Shown: positions 52,189 through 61,473, counted from the first letter of the stretch. The stretch: 64,000 nucleotides of DNA from Pseudomonas sp. B21-040 (GCF_024748695.1 NZ_CP087176.1:4271501-4335500); one strand, 5' to 3'. The notes: generated from the letters alone by a model not told the origin. Program-made: numbers and translations.

Positions 52189-53667
52189 ATGGCAATAGCA
52201 ATTGTCCTGATACTAATCGTTATTGCGTCAGTGCTATTCGACATACTAGCGCCCTGGCAGGCGACACCGGCCGCTTCCAACTGGGGCTCCATAGACACCA
52301 CCCTGTTCATCACCCTGATTATTTGCGGGATATTTTTTATTGCCATCACGGTATTCATGGCTGTAGCGGTGATGCGCTTTCGTCACAAGGAGGGTGTCAG
52401 GGCGGCCTACCAGCCAGAAAGTAAAAAACTGGAATTTTGGTTAATCATCGTTACTTCCGTAGGTATTGCCGCGATGTTGGCGCCAGGTCTGGTTGTTTAC
52501 AACGATTTCATCCGGGTGCCGAAAAATGCTTACGAACTTGAAGTGGTCGCCCAGCAGTGGCAGTGGGCCTTTCGTTTCCCCGGCCAAGACGCAAAGCTGG
52601 GCAAATCGGATGTCAGGTTTATTGATTCCGCCAATCCCTTTGGCCTTGACCCCAAGGATCCTGCAGGGCAGGACGATGTGCTTGTAATAAACAATGAAGT
52701 TCACCTTCCACTCGACAAGCCGGTGAAAGTTTTACTGCGCTCAAAAGATGTGCTGCACGATTTCTATGTACCGCAAATTCGCAGCAAGATGGACATGGTG
52801 CCCGGCATGGTGTCGTACTTTTGGTTTACGCCAACTAAAACCGGGAACTATGAAGTCCTTTGCGCTGAGTATTGTGGCGTAGGGCATTACAACATGCGCG
52901 GTCATATGATCGTGGTAGAACAGGACGTCTTCGATCAATGGCTAAAAGGCCAACCGACTTTTGCGCAGACATTAACGACCGCTGCTAAGCCGAGTCGGGA
53001 CAGCGTGCTGGAAAAAGGCCGCCAGTTGGTCGAACAACATGGCTGCAAGGCCTGCCATAGCCAGGATGGTACTGCCAGTCTCGGCCCGGGATGGAAGGGG
53101 CTGTACGGCCGCACTGAACAACTCGCCGATGGCACCCGTGTGCAAGTCGACGAGGCCTACCTGAAAGAGTCGATTCTCGATCCGAAGGCCCGACTGGTAC
53201 AGGGCTACCCGCCGGTGATGGTGGCCTATACTCTCAATGACGATGAACTGGGTGCTGTCATCGCCCTGATCAAGTCACTGGGTGCTGCGCAGCAAGGCGA
53301 TGAACCTTCGACCGGCGAAGCATCGGCCCCAGGTGAAGACCTGGCGGCTCAGGGTCAGCGGCTGGCCGGGTCGCTTGGCTGCCTGGCCTGCCACAGCGTT
53401 GATGGCACCAAGGGCGTGGGCCCCAGTTGGCTGGGCCTGTATGGCAAGACAGAAACCCTCGCCGACGATACGAGTGTAAAGGTCGATGAGGGCTATCTAA
53501 AAGAGTCGGTTCTTCATCCCAACGCAAAAATCGTCAAAGGCTTTGCAGCCGTCATGCCGGCCTTTGCTCCGAGTGATAAGGACTTGAACGCACTGATCGC
53601 CTTTATCAAATCCAAAGCGAACACCGAAACTGATACGAGCAAAGCGGAGCCAGGAAAGCAGCCGTAA
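52189..53667 (+). CDS. ctaC: Cytochrome c oxidase subunit II with two cytochrome c domains (caa3 type)
   Basis: 492 residues, over half again as long as a plain subunit II. Hydrophobic N terminus with spans near 3-18, 37-61 and 82-104. The CuA domain has the His in LHDFYVP and CAEYCGVGHYNM carrying the two Cys, His and Met. Two haem c domains follow: CKACH (about 288) and CLACH (about 400), each with a distal Met region (PPVMVAY, AAVMPAF). Electron entry from soluble cytochrome would pass through both. First gene of a five-gene operon. Confidence 0.92.
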   Translation: MAIAIVLILIVIASVLFDILAPWQATPAASNWGSIDTTLFITLIICGIFFIAITVFMAVAVMRFRHKEGVRAAYQPESKKLEFWLIIVTSVGIAAMLAPGLVVYNDFIRVPKNAYELEVVAQQWQWAFRFPGQDAKLGKSDVRFIDSANPFGLDPKDPAGQDDVLVINNEVHLPLDKPVKVLLRSKDVLHDFYVPQIRSKMDMVPGMVSYFWFTPTKTGNYEVLCAEYCGVGHYNMRGHMIVVEQDVFDQWLKGQPTFAQTLTTAAKPSRDSVLEKGRQLVEQHGCKACHSQDGTASLGPGWKGLYGRTEQLADGTRVQVDEAYLKESILDPKARLVQGYPPVMVAYTLNDDELGAVIALIKSLGAAQQGDEPSTGEASAPGEDLAAQGQRLAGSLGCLACHSVDGTKGVGPSWLGLYGKTETLADDTSVKVDEGYLKESVLHPNAKIVKGFAAVMPAFAPSDKDLNALIAFIKSKANTETDTSKAEPGKQP

Positions 53668-53709
53668 GGAGCCAGAAACACACTGAAACTTCAGCAGGAG
53701 GATGACGTG

Positions 53710-55485
53710 ATGGCCTATGCGGAGCATGCCGAAACAGAAGTACTGCACGAACCCAAAAGTTTCCTGACCAAATACATCTGGAGTCAGGACCACAAGGTCA
53801 TAGCCATTCAATACTCCTTGACGGCTCTGTTCGTGGGTCTTATCGCTTTGGTGTTGTCCGACTTGATGCGCATGCAGATAGGCTTCCCCGGTAGTTTGTC
53901 GTTCATGGACGCCAGTACTTACTATCAGGCGATGACCATGCACGGCATGATCATGGTTATCTACTTGCTGACGGCCTTGTTTCTGGGTGGCTTCGGCAAC
54001 TATCTGATCCCGCTGATGGTGGGCGCCCGCGACATGGTCTTCCCCTACGTCAATATGCTCAGCTACTGGTTTTACCTGGTGGCGGTACTGGTGTTGCTCA
54101 GCAGTTTTTTTGTCCCTGGCGGCCCCACTGGTTCGGGCTGGACGCTCTATCCGCCACAGTCCATTAGCCAGGGGACACCGGGGGTCGAGTGGGGCATTGT
54201 CCTGATGTTCATCTCACTGGCTATTTTTATTGTCGCGGCCACCATGGGCGGGTTGAACTACGTCACCACGGTGTTGCAGGCGCGCACGCACGGTATGACA
54301 TTGTTCCGCATGCCACTCTCGGTATGGGGCATCTTCATGGCCTCGATCATGGCCTTGCTGGCCTTCCCGGCATTGTTTGTCAGTGCGGTCATGATGCTGT
54401 TTGACAAGCTGTTGGGCACCAGCTTCTTTATGCCGGCGATGATCTCTCTGGGGCAGCAGCTCAATCACCAAGGTGGCAGCCCGATATTATTCCAGCACCT
54501 GTTCTGGTTCTTTGGCCACCCGGAGGTCTACATCGTTGCTCTCCCGGCATTTGGCCTGGTCTCCGACTTGATCAGCACGCATGCGCGTAAAAACATCTTC
54601 GGTTACCGAATGATGGTGTGGGCCATTATTGCAATTGGCGTGCTCAGTTTTGTGGTCTGGGCGCACCATATGTATGTCAGCGGAATGAACCCGTACTTTG
54701 GCTTTTTTTTCGCCATCAGCACCTTGATTATCGCGGTGCCGACCGCGCTGAAAGTCTATAACTGGATACTGACCCTGTGGCAGGGCGACATTCACCTGAC
54801 CGTGCCGATGCTGTTTGCCCTGGCCTTTATCGTCACCTTCCTGGTCGGCGGTCTGACCGGATTGTTTCTCGGTAATGTGATCGTGGATATACCGCTCTCG
54901 GACACCTATTTCGTCGTAGCCCATTTTCATATGGTCATGGGGGTCGCGCCGGTTCTGGTGGTGTTCGGCGGCATTTATCACTGGTTCCCGAAAGTCACTG
55001 GGCGCATGTGGAACGACACCCTGGGCAAGCTGCATTTCTGGATTACCTTTCTGGGCACCTACGCCATCTTCTTCCCCATGCACTACCTGGGTTTCCAGGG
55101 CATGCCGCGCCGCTACTACGCCTATGAAAACTACGCGTTCATCCCGCAGTCCGCGCAAGAATTGAATGCCTTCATTACGGTGGTCGCACTGACTGTCGGG
55201 GTTTCCCAGCTGCTGTTCTTGTTCAATATGGCCTGGAGTGTGTTCAAGGGTAAGCCCGCAGGCAGTAATCCCTGGGGCGCGGCCAGCCTGGAATGGCAAA
55301 CGCCGGACACCCCGCCGAAACACGGTAACTGGGGAGAGAAGTTGCCGGTCGTGCATCGCTGGGCCTATGACTACAGTGTGCCGGGGATAGAGCAGGACTT
55401 CGTTCCGCAAACGGTTTCCGCCGAGGAGCTGGAGCACATGCGACAACTCGGTGCCGGAACTAAAATAGCGGACGCCAAGACATGA
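53710..55485 (+). CDS. ctaD: Cytochrome c oxidase subunit I (haem-copper oxidase)
   Basis: 591 residues from MAYAEHAETEVLHEPKSFLT; GTG at 53707 is also possible. A GGAGG box is close. His ligands: MTMHGMIMV (low-spin haem), WFFGHPEVYIVALPAFG with the His-Tyr pair at CuB, AHHMYVSGM, and VAHFHMVMG. HPEVY shows the A-type oxidases' cross-linked Tyr. The catalytic subunit of the proton-pumping oxidase; last residues overlap the next gene by 4 bp. Confidence 0.95.
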   Translation: MAYAEHAETEVLHEPKSFLTKYIWSQDHKVIAIQYSLTALFVGLIALVLSDLMRMQIGFPGSLSFMDASTYYQAMTMHGMIMVIYLLTALFLGGFGNYLIPLMVGARDMVFPYVNMLSYWFYLVAVLVLLSSFFVPGGPTGSGWTLYPPQSISQGTPGVEWGIVLMFISLAIFIVAATMGGLNYVTTVLQARTHGMTLFRMPLSVWGIFMASIMALLAFPALFVSAVMMLFDKLLGTSFFMPAMISLGQQLNHQGGSPILFQHLFWFFGHPEVYIVALPAFGLVSDLISTHARKNIFGYRMMVWAIIAIGVLSFVVWAHHMYVSGMNPYFGFFFAISTLIIAVPTALKVYNWILTLWQGDIHLTVPMLFALAFIVTFLVGGLTGLFLGNVIVDIPLSDTYFVVAHFHMVMGVAPVLVVFGGIYHWFPKVTGRMWNDTLGKLHFWITFLGTYAIFFPMHYLGFQGMPRRYYAYENYAFIPQSAQELNAFITVVALTVGVSQLLFLFNMAWSVFKGKPAGSNPWGAASLEWQTPDTPPKHGNWGEKLPVVHRWAYDYSVPGIEQDFVPQTVSAEELEHMRQLGAGTKIADAKT

Positions 55486-56174
55486 ACAGGCTGCTATTGA
55501 GAAACGCCGACCGCTCTGACCCCGGCGGTAGTTGGAGTCGCGGCCCTGAGGGTATTCACGCCACCGAGGGCGCCGACAGAAGGCAAACCGCAAGAGTCGG
55601 CCTGCGCTTGTTTCTGGTGGTGGTGAGTTCGTTATTCTTTCTCTTCCTGATCGCCTTTATTGCCCGTTCGCAAATGGCCGACTGGCTCCCCCTGACAGAG
55701 CCTTTGGCGCCGTTAGGCAATCTCCGTCCACTCTGGCTGAATTCGGCTTTTCTGGTGTTGAGTTGCATCGCACTGCAGTGGTCACGCATGACCGCCCGAC
55801 AGGCTCGACTGATCGCTACTGTCATTGGTTTTACATTGGGGGGCGTCTTTGCAATGGCCTTTCTGGCCGGGCAACTCTGGGTCTGGCAACAGTTTGTCGC
55901 CTGGGGCTACTTTGTCGCCAGCAACCCGGCCAACAGTTTCTTCTACCTGTTGACCGGCCTGCATGGGCTCCACCTGCTGGGCGGGCTGATCGCCTGGTGC
56001 TGGATCGTCGCTAAATTCCTGCGTCATGTGCCATTGGCGCAACTGAGCGCCAGCGTAGAGCTCTGTGCCATCTATTGGCATTACTTACTGGGTCTTTGGT
56101 TCGTGCTATTCGCACTGCTGGCCAGCACGCCTCAAACCTATGACGCCATTGCCAGATTCTGCGGCCTGAGGTGA
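55482..56174 (+). CDS. Oxidase subunit III-like protein 1
   Basis: 230 residues, ATGA overlap with ctaD. Five or so spans after a charged N terminus. FLAGQLWVWQQFVAWGYFVA, FYLLTGLHGLHLLGGLIAW and AIYWHYLLGLWFVLF match haem-copper oxidase subunit III helices. The first two helices are rather reduced. It is followed at 6 bp by a second subunit III-like gene, so the complex may use a split or duplicated subunit III. Confidence 0.82.
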   Translation: MNRLLLRNADRSDPGGSWSRGPEGIHATEGADRRQTARVGLRLFLVVVSSLFFLFLIAFIARSQMADWLPLTEPLAPLGNLRPLWLNSAFLVLSCIALQWSRMTARQARLIATVIGFTLGGVFAMAFLAGQLWVWQQFVAWGYFVASNPANSFFYLLTGLHGLHLLGGLIAWCWIVAKFLRHVPLAQLSASVELCAIYWHYLLGLWFVLFALLASTPQTYDAIARFCGLR

Positions 56175-56180
56175 AAAGCC

Positions 56181-56894
56181 ATGGCATCGCACCCACAAGC
56201 CCCAGTCGAATCCAGTTCTTCCAATCCACCAGGCTCGCCGCCTGCACCGGGATGGCAGAGCATCGCCAGCGACTGGTCCTCGGATAGAGAGGCCTTTAAG
56301 CAGGTGCCCTGGGGCAAGGCGATGATGTGGATATTCTTGCTCAGCGATACGTTTATATTCACCTGTTTCCTGACCGGCTACATGTCGGTACGCATGACCA
56401 TCACCACCGCCTGGCCGAACCCCAGTGAAGTGTTCGCATTGACGATCGGCGGTAGAGAAATCCCGCTTATTCTGATCGCCATCATGACCTTTGTACTGAT
56501 CAGTAGCAGCGGCACCATGGCTATGGCCGTTAACTTCGCCTATCGCCGTGATCGCGCGAAAACCACGGCCCTGATGCTGACGACTGCAGCCTTGGGTGTG
56601 ACGTTCGTCGGCATGCAGGCATTTGAATGGAGCAAGCTCATCGCAGAAGGCGTGCGTCCGTGGGGGAATCCCATGGGGGCGGCGCAATTTGGTGCCAGCT
56701 TTTTCATGATTACCGGTTTTCACGGACTGCATGTATCGATCGGCGCCATCTACCTCAGCATTGTCGCGCTGAAAGTATTTCGGGGAGATTATGAGCGCTC
56801 CGGAAACTATCAGAATGTCGAGATAGCCGGGCTTTACTGGCACTTCGTGGATTTGGTGTGGGTATTTATTTTTGCTTTCTTCTATTTATGGTAG
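56181..56894 (+). CDS. ctaE: Oxidase subunit III-like protein 2
   Basis: 237 residues. Proline-rich N-terminal 30 residues, then spans including WIFLLSDTFIFTCFLTGY, FFMITGFHGLHVSIGAIYLS, IAGLYWHFVDLVWVFIFAFF. FHGLHV and YWHFVDLVW are canonical in CtaE/CoxC, so this is the more typical subunit III of the two. 6 bp after its neighbour, 13 bp before the subunit IV-like gene. Confidence 0.87.
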   Translation: MASHPQAPVESSSSNPPGSPPAPGWQSIASDWSSDREAFKQVPWGKAMMWIFLLSDTFIFTCFLTGYMSVRMTITTAWPNPSEVFALTIGGREIPLILIAIMTFVLISSSGTMAMAVNFAYRRDRAKTTALMLTTAALGVTFVGMQAFEWSKLIAEGVRPWGNPMGAAQFGASFFMITGFHGLHVSIGAIYLSIVALKVFRGDYERSGNYQNVEIAGLYWHFVDLVWVFIFAFFYLW

Positions 56895-56907
56895 AGGAGC
56901 ACGGGTG

Positions 56908-57225
56908 ATGGCACATGCTCAGGGTCAGCAACATCCAATCAGTTTGTACCTTAAGATCTGGGGGCTGTTATTCGTCCTCAGCACGCTGTCGTACCTTGTC
57001 GACTATTTCCACTTCCATGGTTACCTTCGGTGGTCCCTGATTATCACGTTCATGTTGTTGAAGGCGGGTTTAATTGTCTCCATCTTCATGCATATGGCTT
57101 GGGAGCGGCTGGCCATGGTCTACGCGATATTGGTGCCACCGTTGTGTTTACTGGTGCTCGTCGGGCTGATGGCCAGCGAGGCAGACTATGTTTTCCTCAG
57201 CCGGGTCATATCCTTCGGCCAATAA
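56908..57225 (+). CDS. ctaF: Oxidase subunit IV-like protein
   Basis: 105 residues from MAHAQGQQHPISLYLKIWGL with GAGGAG upstream. Three spans. KIWGLLFVLSTLSYLVDYF, LKAGLIVSIFMHMAWERLAM agree with prokaryotic cytochrome oxidase subunit IV, where K-A-x-L-V-x-x-F-M-H is conserved. It ends the operon ctaC-D-III-III-F. No haem A synthesis or Cox11 gene appears in the window. Confidence 0.83.
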   Translation: MAHAQGQQHPISLYLKIWGLLFVLSTLSYLVDYFHFHGYLRWSLIITFMLLKAGLIVSIFMHMAWERLAMVYAILVPPLCLLVLVGLMASEADYVFLSRVISFGQ

Positions 57226-57270
57226 ATGGCTTTCGGAAATAGCTTTCGGATGGCCCGGAGTCTGCGGGAG

Positions 57271-57831
57271 CTAACCCGATATTACTCGCTTGAACTGATG
57301 CCATTTGTGCTGCCAGGCCACTGTCCAGTGGGGGGCTGCCGCTCCCATGCCGGCGACCATCAGCGTTGGATGATGCTCGATTACCCGGTCCAGAACCGAT
57401 TCCTGATGCGGTTCGACATCAACGAAGAAGACATGTTTGCCCTCCTCAACTATCTGTTTAAAGCTGCGGAAGTGAGCGTTCGGCACCTGGATACCAAACA
57501 ATCCGCCTTCCCAGATGCAAAAGCCAAATACAACAATGGCAAGGAAGATAAACGGCACCCAGCCGGCGGCGGATTCGGTCCACCCCATCCAATAGGCGCC
57601 ACCCAGGATCAGCAGCGCGAGAGGCACTCCGACCACCGCACCAATCTCTCCAGAGTGAACCGTATCTTGTTTCATTAACGAATTAACTTCGTGGAGGTGA
57701 TGCTCTTCAACTTCAGCAACTTCTTCACTGAGCACATGAATTTGTTCGGAATTAATGCCGCTGGCTTCCAGTTCATTTTCAACAGTTTCAAGATCGTTGA
57801 GATTGTCACTGATGTAATAGTGCCGATTCAT
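57271..57831 (-). CDS. Hypothetical membrane protein, DUF1269-like
   Basis: 186 residues, MNRHYYISDNLNDLETVENE. A ferredoxin-like N-terminal domain (about 1-60; LDDLETVENELEASGINSEQIHVLS pattern) is joined to a two-span region (GAVVGVPLALLILGGAYW, WVPFIFLAIVVFGFCIW) and a C-terminal repeat of the first type. The form recalls DUF1269-type proteins. Convergent with the oxidase operon, 45 bp from it. Confidence 0.65.
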   Translation of the reverse strand: MNRHYYISDNLNDLETVENELEASGINSEQIHVLSEEVAEVEEHHLHEVNSLMKQDTVHSGEIGAVVGVPLALLILGGAYWMGWTESAAGWVPFIFLAIVVFGFCIWEGGLFGIQVPNAHFRSFKQIVEEGKHVFFVDVEPHQESVLDRVIEHHPTLMVAGMGAAAPHWTVAWQHKWHQFKRVISG

Positions 57832-58036
57832 GTCACACCTCCCATCTCGAGTTTGCTGTAGACCTCCTCTGTCCGGCAGCCGCTAACTGAGATTTGCAGT
57901 CGATGTACCGCGAGGAACGTCGCACACTTCATGCAATCTGAAAAAAGTATAGCAGTCCACAGTATGCGGATCAGACGATCTGATGAGCCTCACTGGCGCT
58001 GCCTAAGCCCACCGCTGCGCCTGGACCCGTGGGGAA

Positions 58037-58786
58037 TCAGTAGGTGTGGCTGAACAACAGTCCAGCCTCGCCATCCGGGCTGGCGTCGGAAAAACCCTTG
58101 ACGGCATACAACTGAATCTTCCAGTTCTGATTGAGCTTGTGCGTGAGAAAAAGAGTGAGTTCCTTGATCTGGTCGCCCGTGGAAACGACCTTTTGCCGCC
58201 AGTCGTAGGACACGCCCGCCGTGGTGCGCGCGAACACGGGCATGGCGAAGCCCAGGCCGGCGAATATCGGGTTGTCGAAGTTGGTGTCCGACGGGTCACC
58301 GTATTTTTTCCAGCCCAGGGTGGCAAACCCGGTCACAGCACCGAAGGCTTTGGCGACATCGACCTGAGCGGAATAGTCGGTTTTGCCGGTGCCCAGGCAC
58401 TTGTCTTCGTCGGCCGTGGGTAGCTTGACCTTGCCGATCAAGTCCACGAACAACCCGCCAACGCTGCCATCAATCGCGGCATAGCTTGCACCGGCAACGG
58501 TGTCGCCCAGACCGCTTTCCACTTTGCCGCAACCGCCGGGCAGCGGGTCGCCATCAGGGCCGACCGAAGGATTGGTGATGCGCAGCCAGGGCACCGTGAG
58601 CTTGTAGGTCATGGGACCGGTTTCGTATTTGCCCACCAGCGGGACATACCAGGTTTCAGAAGTAGTACCGGTACCGTAGTCGCCTCGAGAGTAGTCGGTT
58701 CCGATTGAGGTCGTGAAGGTATCGGCCAGGACTGGCATGGCCAGGCAGGCAAGCAAGCCGACGAGCAGGATGCGCTTGGGGCCCAT
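58037..58786 (-). CDS. Outer-membrane beta-barrel protein
   Basis: 249 residues. MGPKRILLVGLLACLAMPVLA signal peptide behind GAGGTG. The mature part, with YVPLVGKYETGPMTYKLTVP, alternates strands and loops and ends in aromatic residues (LFSHTY), as in transporter-like outer-membrane proteins. One Cys pair (GGCGK, DKCLG) lies between strands. It is 102 bp downstream of the DUF5666 gene and may be its last operon member. Confidence 0.72.
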   Translation of the reverse strand: MGPKRILLVGLLACLAMPVLADTFTTSIGTDYSRGDYGTGTTSETWYVPLVGKYETGPMTYKLTVPWLRITNPSVGPDGDPLPGGCGKVESGLGDTVAGASYAAIDGSVGGLFVDLIGKVKLPTADEDKCLGTGKTDYSAQVDVAKAFGAVTGFATLGWKKYGDPSDTNFDNPIFAGLGFAMPVFARTTAGVSYDWRQKVVSTGDQIKELTLFLTHKLNQNWKIQLYAVKGFSDASPDGEAGLLFSHTY

Positions 58787-58888
58787 GTTCACCTCGTGTG
58801 TTCCGTCATCGAAGTTCACACGCATGCTGAGTTGCGTGACTTACCCAGCCTAGTTACTTATGACAATAGTGCATCATGCCTGCACGGT

Positions 58889-60502
58889 TTAACCCGATTT
58901 GCCAGAGTGATCGACTTTTTCAACCTTCTCGATTTTCTCGACCTTCTCTACTTTCTCTACCTTTTCGACTTTCTCGACCCTCTCTACCTTCTCGACTTTC
59001 TCTACCTTCTCGACTTTTTCTGGCCGATCAATTTTCTCGACTTTCTCCGGACGCTCGACCTTTTCGACCTTCTCTACCCTCTCCACCTTCTCGACTTTGC
59101 CGGATTGCTCGACCTTCTCGATACGCTCTGACTTACCGGACTTGTCCACGTCCACGCGCTCTGTCTTCTCGCCACCGCCATGACTGTCATTGCCCCCGTG
59201 GCGAGTATCGTCGACAACGCTGCCCTCGCTCTCGGAGCGCCCGCTCCTGTCACTGCCTGAACTCCCTGAACTCCCTGAATTCCCCGAACCGCCAGAGTTG
59301 CCAGAGTTACCGGAGCCGCTCGAGTTGCTCGAACCACTTGAATCGTCCGTGCTCTGCTCGCTGGTGCCGGGAGGTCCGTGCCGGTTGCTGGCCGGCGAAT
59401 CGGCGCGCTCGCGGGGCAATTCGATGCGCGTTGCCTGCACCTCCCGCGCGCCGGTGAACACGCCGCTGACCCGCACGCGTCGATCCAGCGCCAGCCCCGA
59501 AGGCTGCACACCGACAAACACGGTGTCGTTCGCCAGCGTCACCTTAAAGCCACCGACCATCAATTGGCGGTCCTGTCGGCCCTGTACCAGGCCCTCGATC
59601 ACCGCATTGCGTGCCCTGCCATTGAAGGGCAGGCTCGGGTCGGGACGGCTTTGGGTGACGTCCAACTCGCGGCCGGTCCACTGGCCGCGTACCAGCATTT
59701 CCTGCGCCGGGCGCGGTTGATTGCCGAGTTTGAGCCCCTCGAGATAGCCGCTGCGATCCACCGAGCCGATAGCACTGGCCTCCTTGAGGCCGGGCGCTCG
59801 GTCGATGCGGCTGGCCACTACTTCGCCGCGAGCATCGCGCAGCCCACTGACCCGTACCGGATCACCCGGACGCAGACCAGCAGCGACTTGAGCACCGTTG
59901 GCCAGACGTACCGGTTGCCCCATGACACGCATGGGCATGGAATCGCGTGGCAGAGCGGTCAAGGGGCCTTCGTAGACGTGCAAGATGGAAATGCGCCCGG
60001 CTTCCAGGCCACGCCGGGAATTGAATGCTTCCACGGCAACAACTTGGCCTACCGCCAGGTGGGTACTGGAGGCGGCAACGCCGTTCTCGCTGATCGGAAC
60101 GTTTTGGGTGAAGTGCACTTCCACGCCATTGACACAAATCGAGGCGAACCCGGTGATGGTGCCGACAATGCCGGTGCCACCGATGCCGCCGTTGTCGTTG
60201 CTGATGCCCGTGCCACCCACACCGCCTGCAACGGCACCGGTGCCGCCAATGCCGCCAGGGTGCTTTTTCAGCGGTGCGCCGGTACCACCGACCCCACCGT
60301 TGTCGGTGCTGATGCCGGTGCCACCCATGCCGCCAGGTGCTGCGCCCGTGCCGCCGGTGCCACCCGGGGCATTGATGATCGGCACTTCACTTATGCCGGC
60401 ATCATTCTGACTGACACAGGCTGGGGCGGCTTGCAACACAATGGGAAGCCCGAGGCCCAGAACGAGGGCGATTGCACGAGTCAGGCGCACATGGACGGTC
60501 AT
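58889..60502 (-). CDS. Secreted DUF5666 protein with KVE-repeat tail
   Basis: 537 residues, signal peptide MTVHVRLTRAIALVLGLGLPIVLQA. Four parts: a GGTGGTG-type repeat (about 46-110), a region with several DUF5666-like OB-fold units (about 115-370: VNGVEVHFTQNVPISENG, VVAVEAFNSRRGLEAGRIS, VIEGLVQGRQDRQLMVGGF), a Ser/Gly linker, and 80 residues of V-E-K/R repeats. ATG overlaps the DUF6502 stop in ATGA, so the two are coupled. The repeat tail is a strongly charged helix or coiled coil. Function unknown. Confidence 0.8.
   Translation of the reverse strand: MTVHVRLTRAIALVLGLGLPIVLQAAPACVSQNDAGISEVPIINAPGGTGGTGAAPGGMGGTGISTDNGGVGGTGAPLKKHPGGIGGTGAVAGGVGGTGISNDNGGIGGTGIVGTITGFASICVNGVEVHFTQNVPISENGVAASSTHLAVGQVVAVEAFNSRRGLEAGRISILHVYEGPLTALPRDSMPMRVMGQPVRLANGAQVAAGLRPGDPVRVSGLRDARGEVVASRIDRAPGLKEASAIGSVDRSGYLEGLKLGNQPRPAQEMLVRGQWTGRELDVTQSRPDPSLPFNGRARNAVIEGLVQGRQDRQLMVGGFKVTLANDTVFVGVQPSGLALDRRVRVSGVFTGAREVQATRIELPRERADSPASNRHGPPGTSEQSTDDSSGSSNSSGSGNSGNSGGSGNSGSSGSSGSDRSGRSESEGSVVDDTRHGGNDSHGGGEKTERVDVDKSGKSERIEKVEQSGKVEKVERVEKVEKVERPEKVEKIDRPEKVEKVEKVEKVERVEKVEKVEKVEKVEKIEKVEKVDHSGKSG
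58892..59150 (-). repeat. Nine-base tandem repeats encoding V-E-K
   Basis: Pattern of GTCGAGAAG-like triplets with a 9- and 18-base period. Length variation by slippage is likely. Confidence 0.8.
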
Positions 60503-61341
60503 GGTTTAGGGGCTGTTGGCGGATTGGGATCAGAAGCTTCAGTGTAGAAGTACAAGCCGACCGTGATGCGCTGGCGCGGTTCAGGGCTGGGCAGGTCCTG
60601 GAATTCCAGCTCGGCGGCAAGTCGGTTGAAGCTCAACAGGGCCTGCATTCCCTCGCTGGCAACGGCCTCGCGCAACGCCTCGACGCTCGTCGGGGCCAGT
60701 GCGTCATAGTGAACGCTGCGTTCAAAAAAGGCCGGACCTTCGCTGCTCAGGTTGTGTACCGCAGCGCAGGCATGATCGTGCAAGTTATGCCCCAGGTACG
60801 CTGTTTTCTCATCGAAGCCTTTTTGCGGCACAAAGGCCTGGACTTCGAGGTGCACGCACTCTTGTTCGTCAAGACGTACGACGCCCAGGCGCAGCCACTC
60901 GTCCAACACCACCCGCGCCCTGATGTCCGTGCTGACCATCGCCACCAAGGCATCGAAGGAGCGGTCGCCACCGACACTGGCCAATCGAGGCAGAGGCAGT
61001 GGCTGTCCCGCGTTGTCACAAAAGGGCGCGCTGGACCAGGCGTTGACCAGTTGCGCACCGAAGGTGACGTTTGCCGGAAGCGTGGAGGAAGCGGGGTCGC
61101 TGGTGTTGCGCAAGCGCCGTACATCCTTGCGGTGCACACCGGTGAGCAGACTGATACGGCTGTCGGTTGGAGCCTTGTCGTCCAGACGGAACTCACGGTC
61201 CGCGACATCGACAAAAACCTCTTTGAGCAGGTCGGCGAACACCAGGTAGGTGACGCCTTTGCGCAGCATCAAACGAACCAGCGGCCGCATGACATGCCGC
61301 AGGGCTTTTAGAAGGGACATGGGCAGGGTAGACGATTGCAT
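60499..61341 (-). CDS. DUF6502 family protein, possible DNA-binding regulator
   Basis: 280 residues, MQSSTLPMSLLKALRHVMRP. An N-terminal segment YLVFADLLKEVFVDVADREF then SRISLLTGVHRKDVRRLRN looks like a winged-helix HTH, with LLTGVHRKDVRRL as recognition helix. No signal peptide or membrane span. Downstream part unassigned. A GTGGGAA palindrome variant lies 39-55 bases before the ATG. Coupled to the DUF5666 gene by ATGA overlap. Start could also be MSLLKALRHV at 61320. Confidence 0.75.
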   Translation of the reverse strand: MQSSTLPMSLLKALRHVMRPLVRLMLRKGVTYLVFADLLKEVFVDVADREFRLDDKAPTDSRISLLTGVHRKDVRRLRNTSDPASSTLPANVTFGAQLVNAWSSAPFCDNAGQPLPLPRLASVGGDRSFDALVAMVSTDIRARVVLDEWLRLGVVRLDEQECVHLEVQAFVPQKGFDEKTAYLGHNLHDHACAAVHNLSSEGPAFFERSVHYDALAPTSVEALREAVASEGMQALLSFNRLAAELEFQDLPSPEPRQRITVGLYFYTEASDPNPPTAPKP

Positions 61342-61379
61342 TCAGCGCATTCCTAGACAGTTAACCCCAGTATAGCTGC

Positions 61380-61396
61380 GTGGGAAATAATCCCAT
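61380..61396. promoter_or_regulatory. GTGGGAA-type palindrome upstream of DUF6502
   Basis: GTGGGAAATAATCCCAT: one arm mismatch and an altered outer base relative to the two other copies. A TATACT box at 61369-61374 (minus) lies just downstream, so the site would cover the -35 region. Confidence 0.6.
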
Positions 61397-61423
61397 GAAC
61401 ACAAGCGCGTATTTTTTGCCATA

Positions 61424-61460
61424 CCTCATACAAAACCGGCCCCCTGGGTCTTGTATGAGG
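61424..61460. repeat. Long hairpin after the GEPGDDHG-protein gene
   Basis: CCTCATACAA pairs perfectly with TTGTATGAGG; after one mismatch three more pairs. It starts 13 bases after the stop codon at 61474. No U-tract on either strand, so it may protect or process the RNA. Confidence 0.6.
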
Positions 61461-61473
61461 TCGTCAAGCCGCG

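Noticed and set aside
58876..59457. Plus-strand Phe/Leu/Pro-Ser-Arg frames opposite the V-E-K repeats
   Set aside because: Shadow frames of the 9-base repeat on the coding minus strand.
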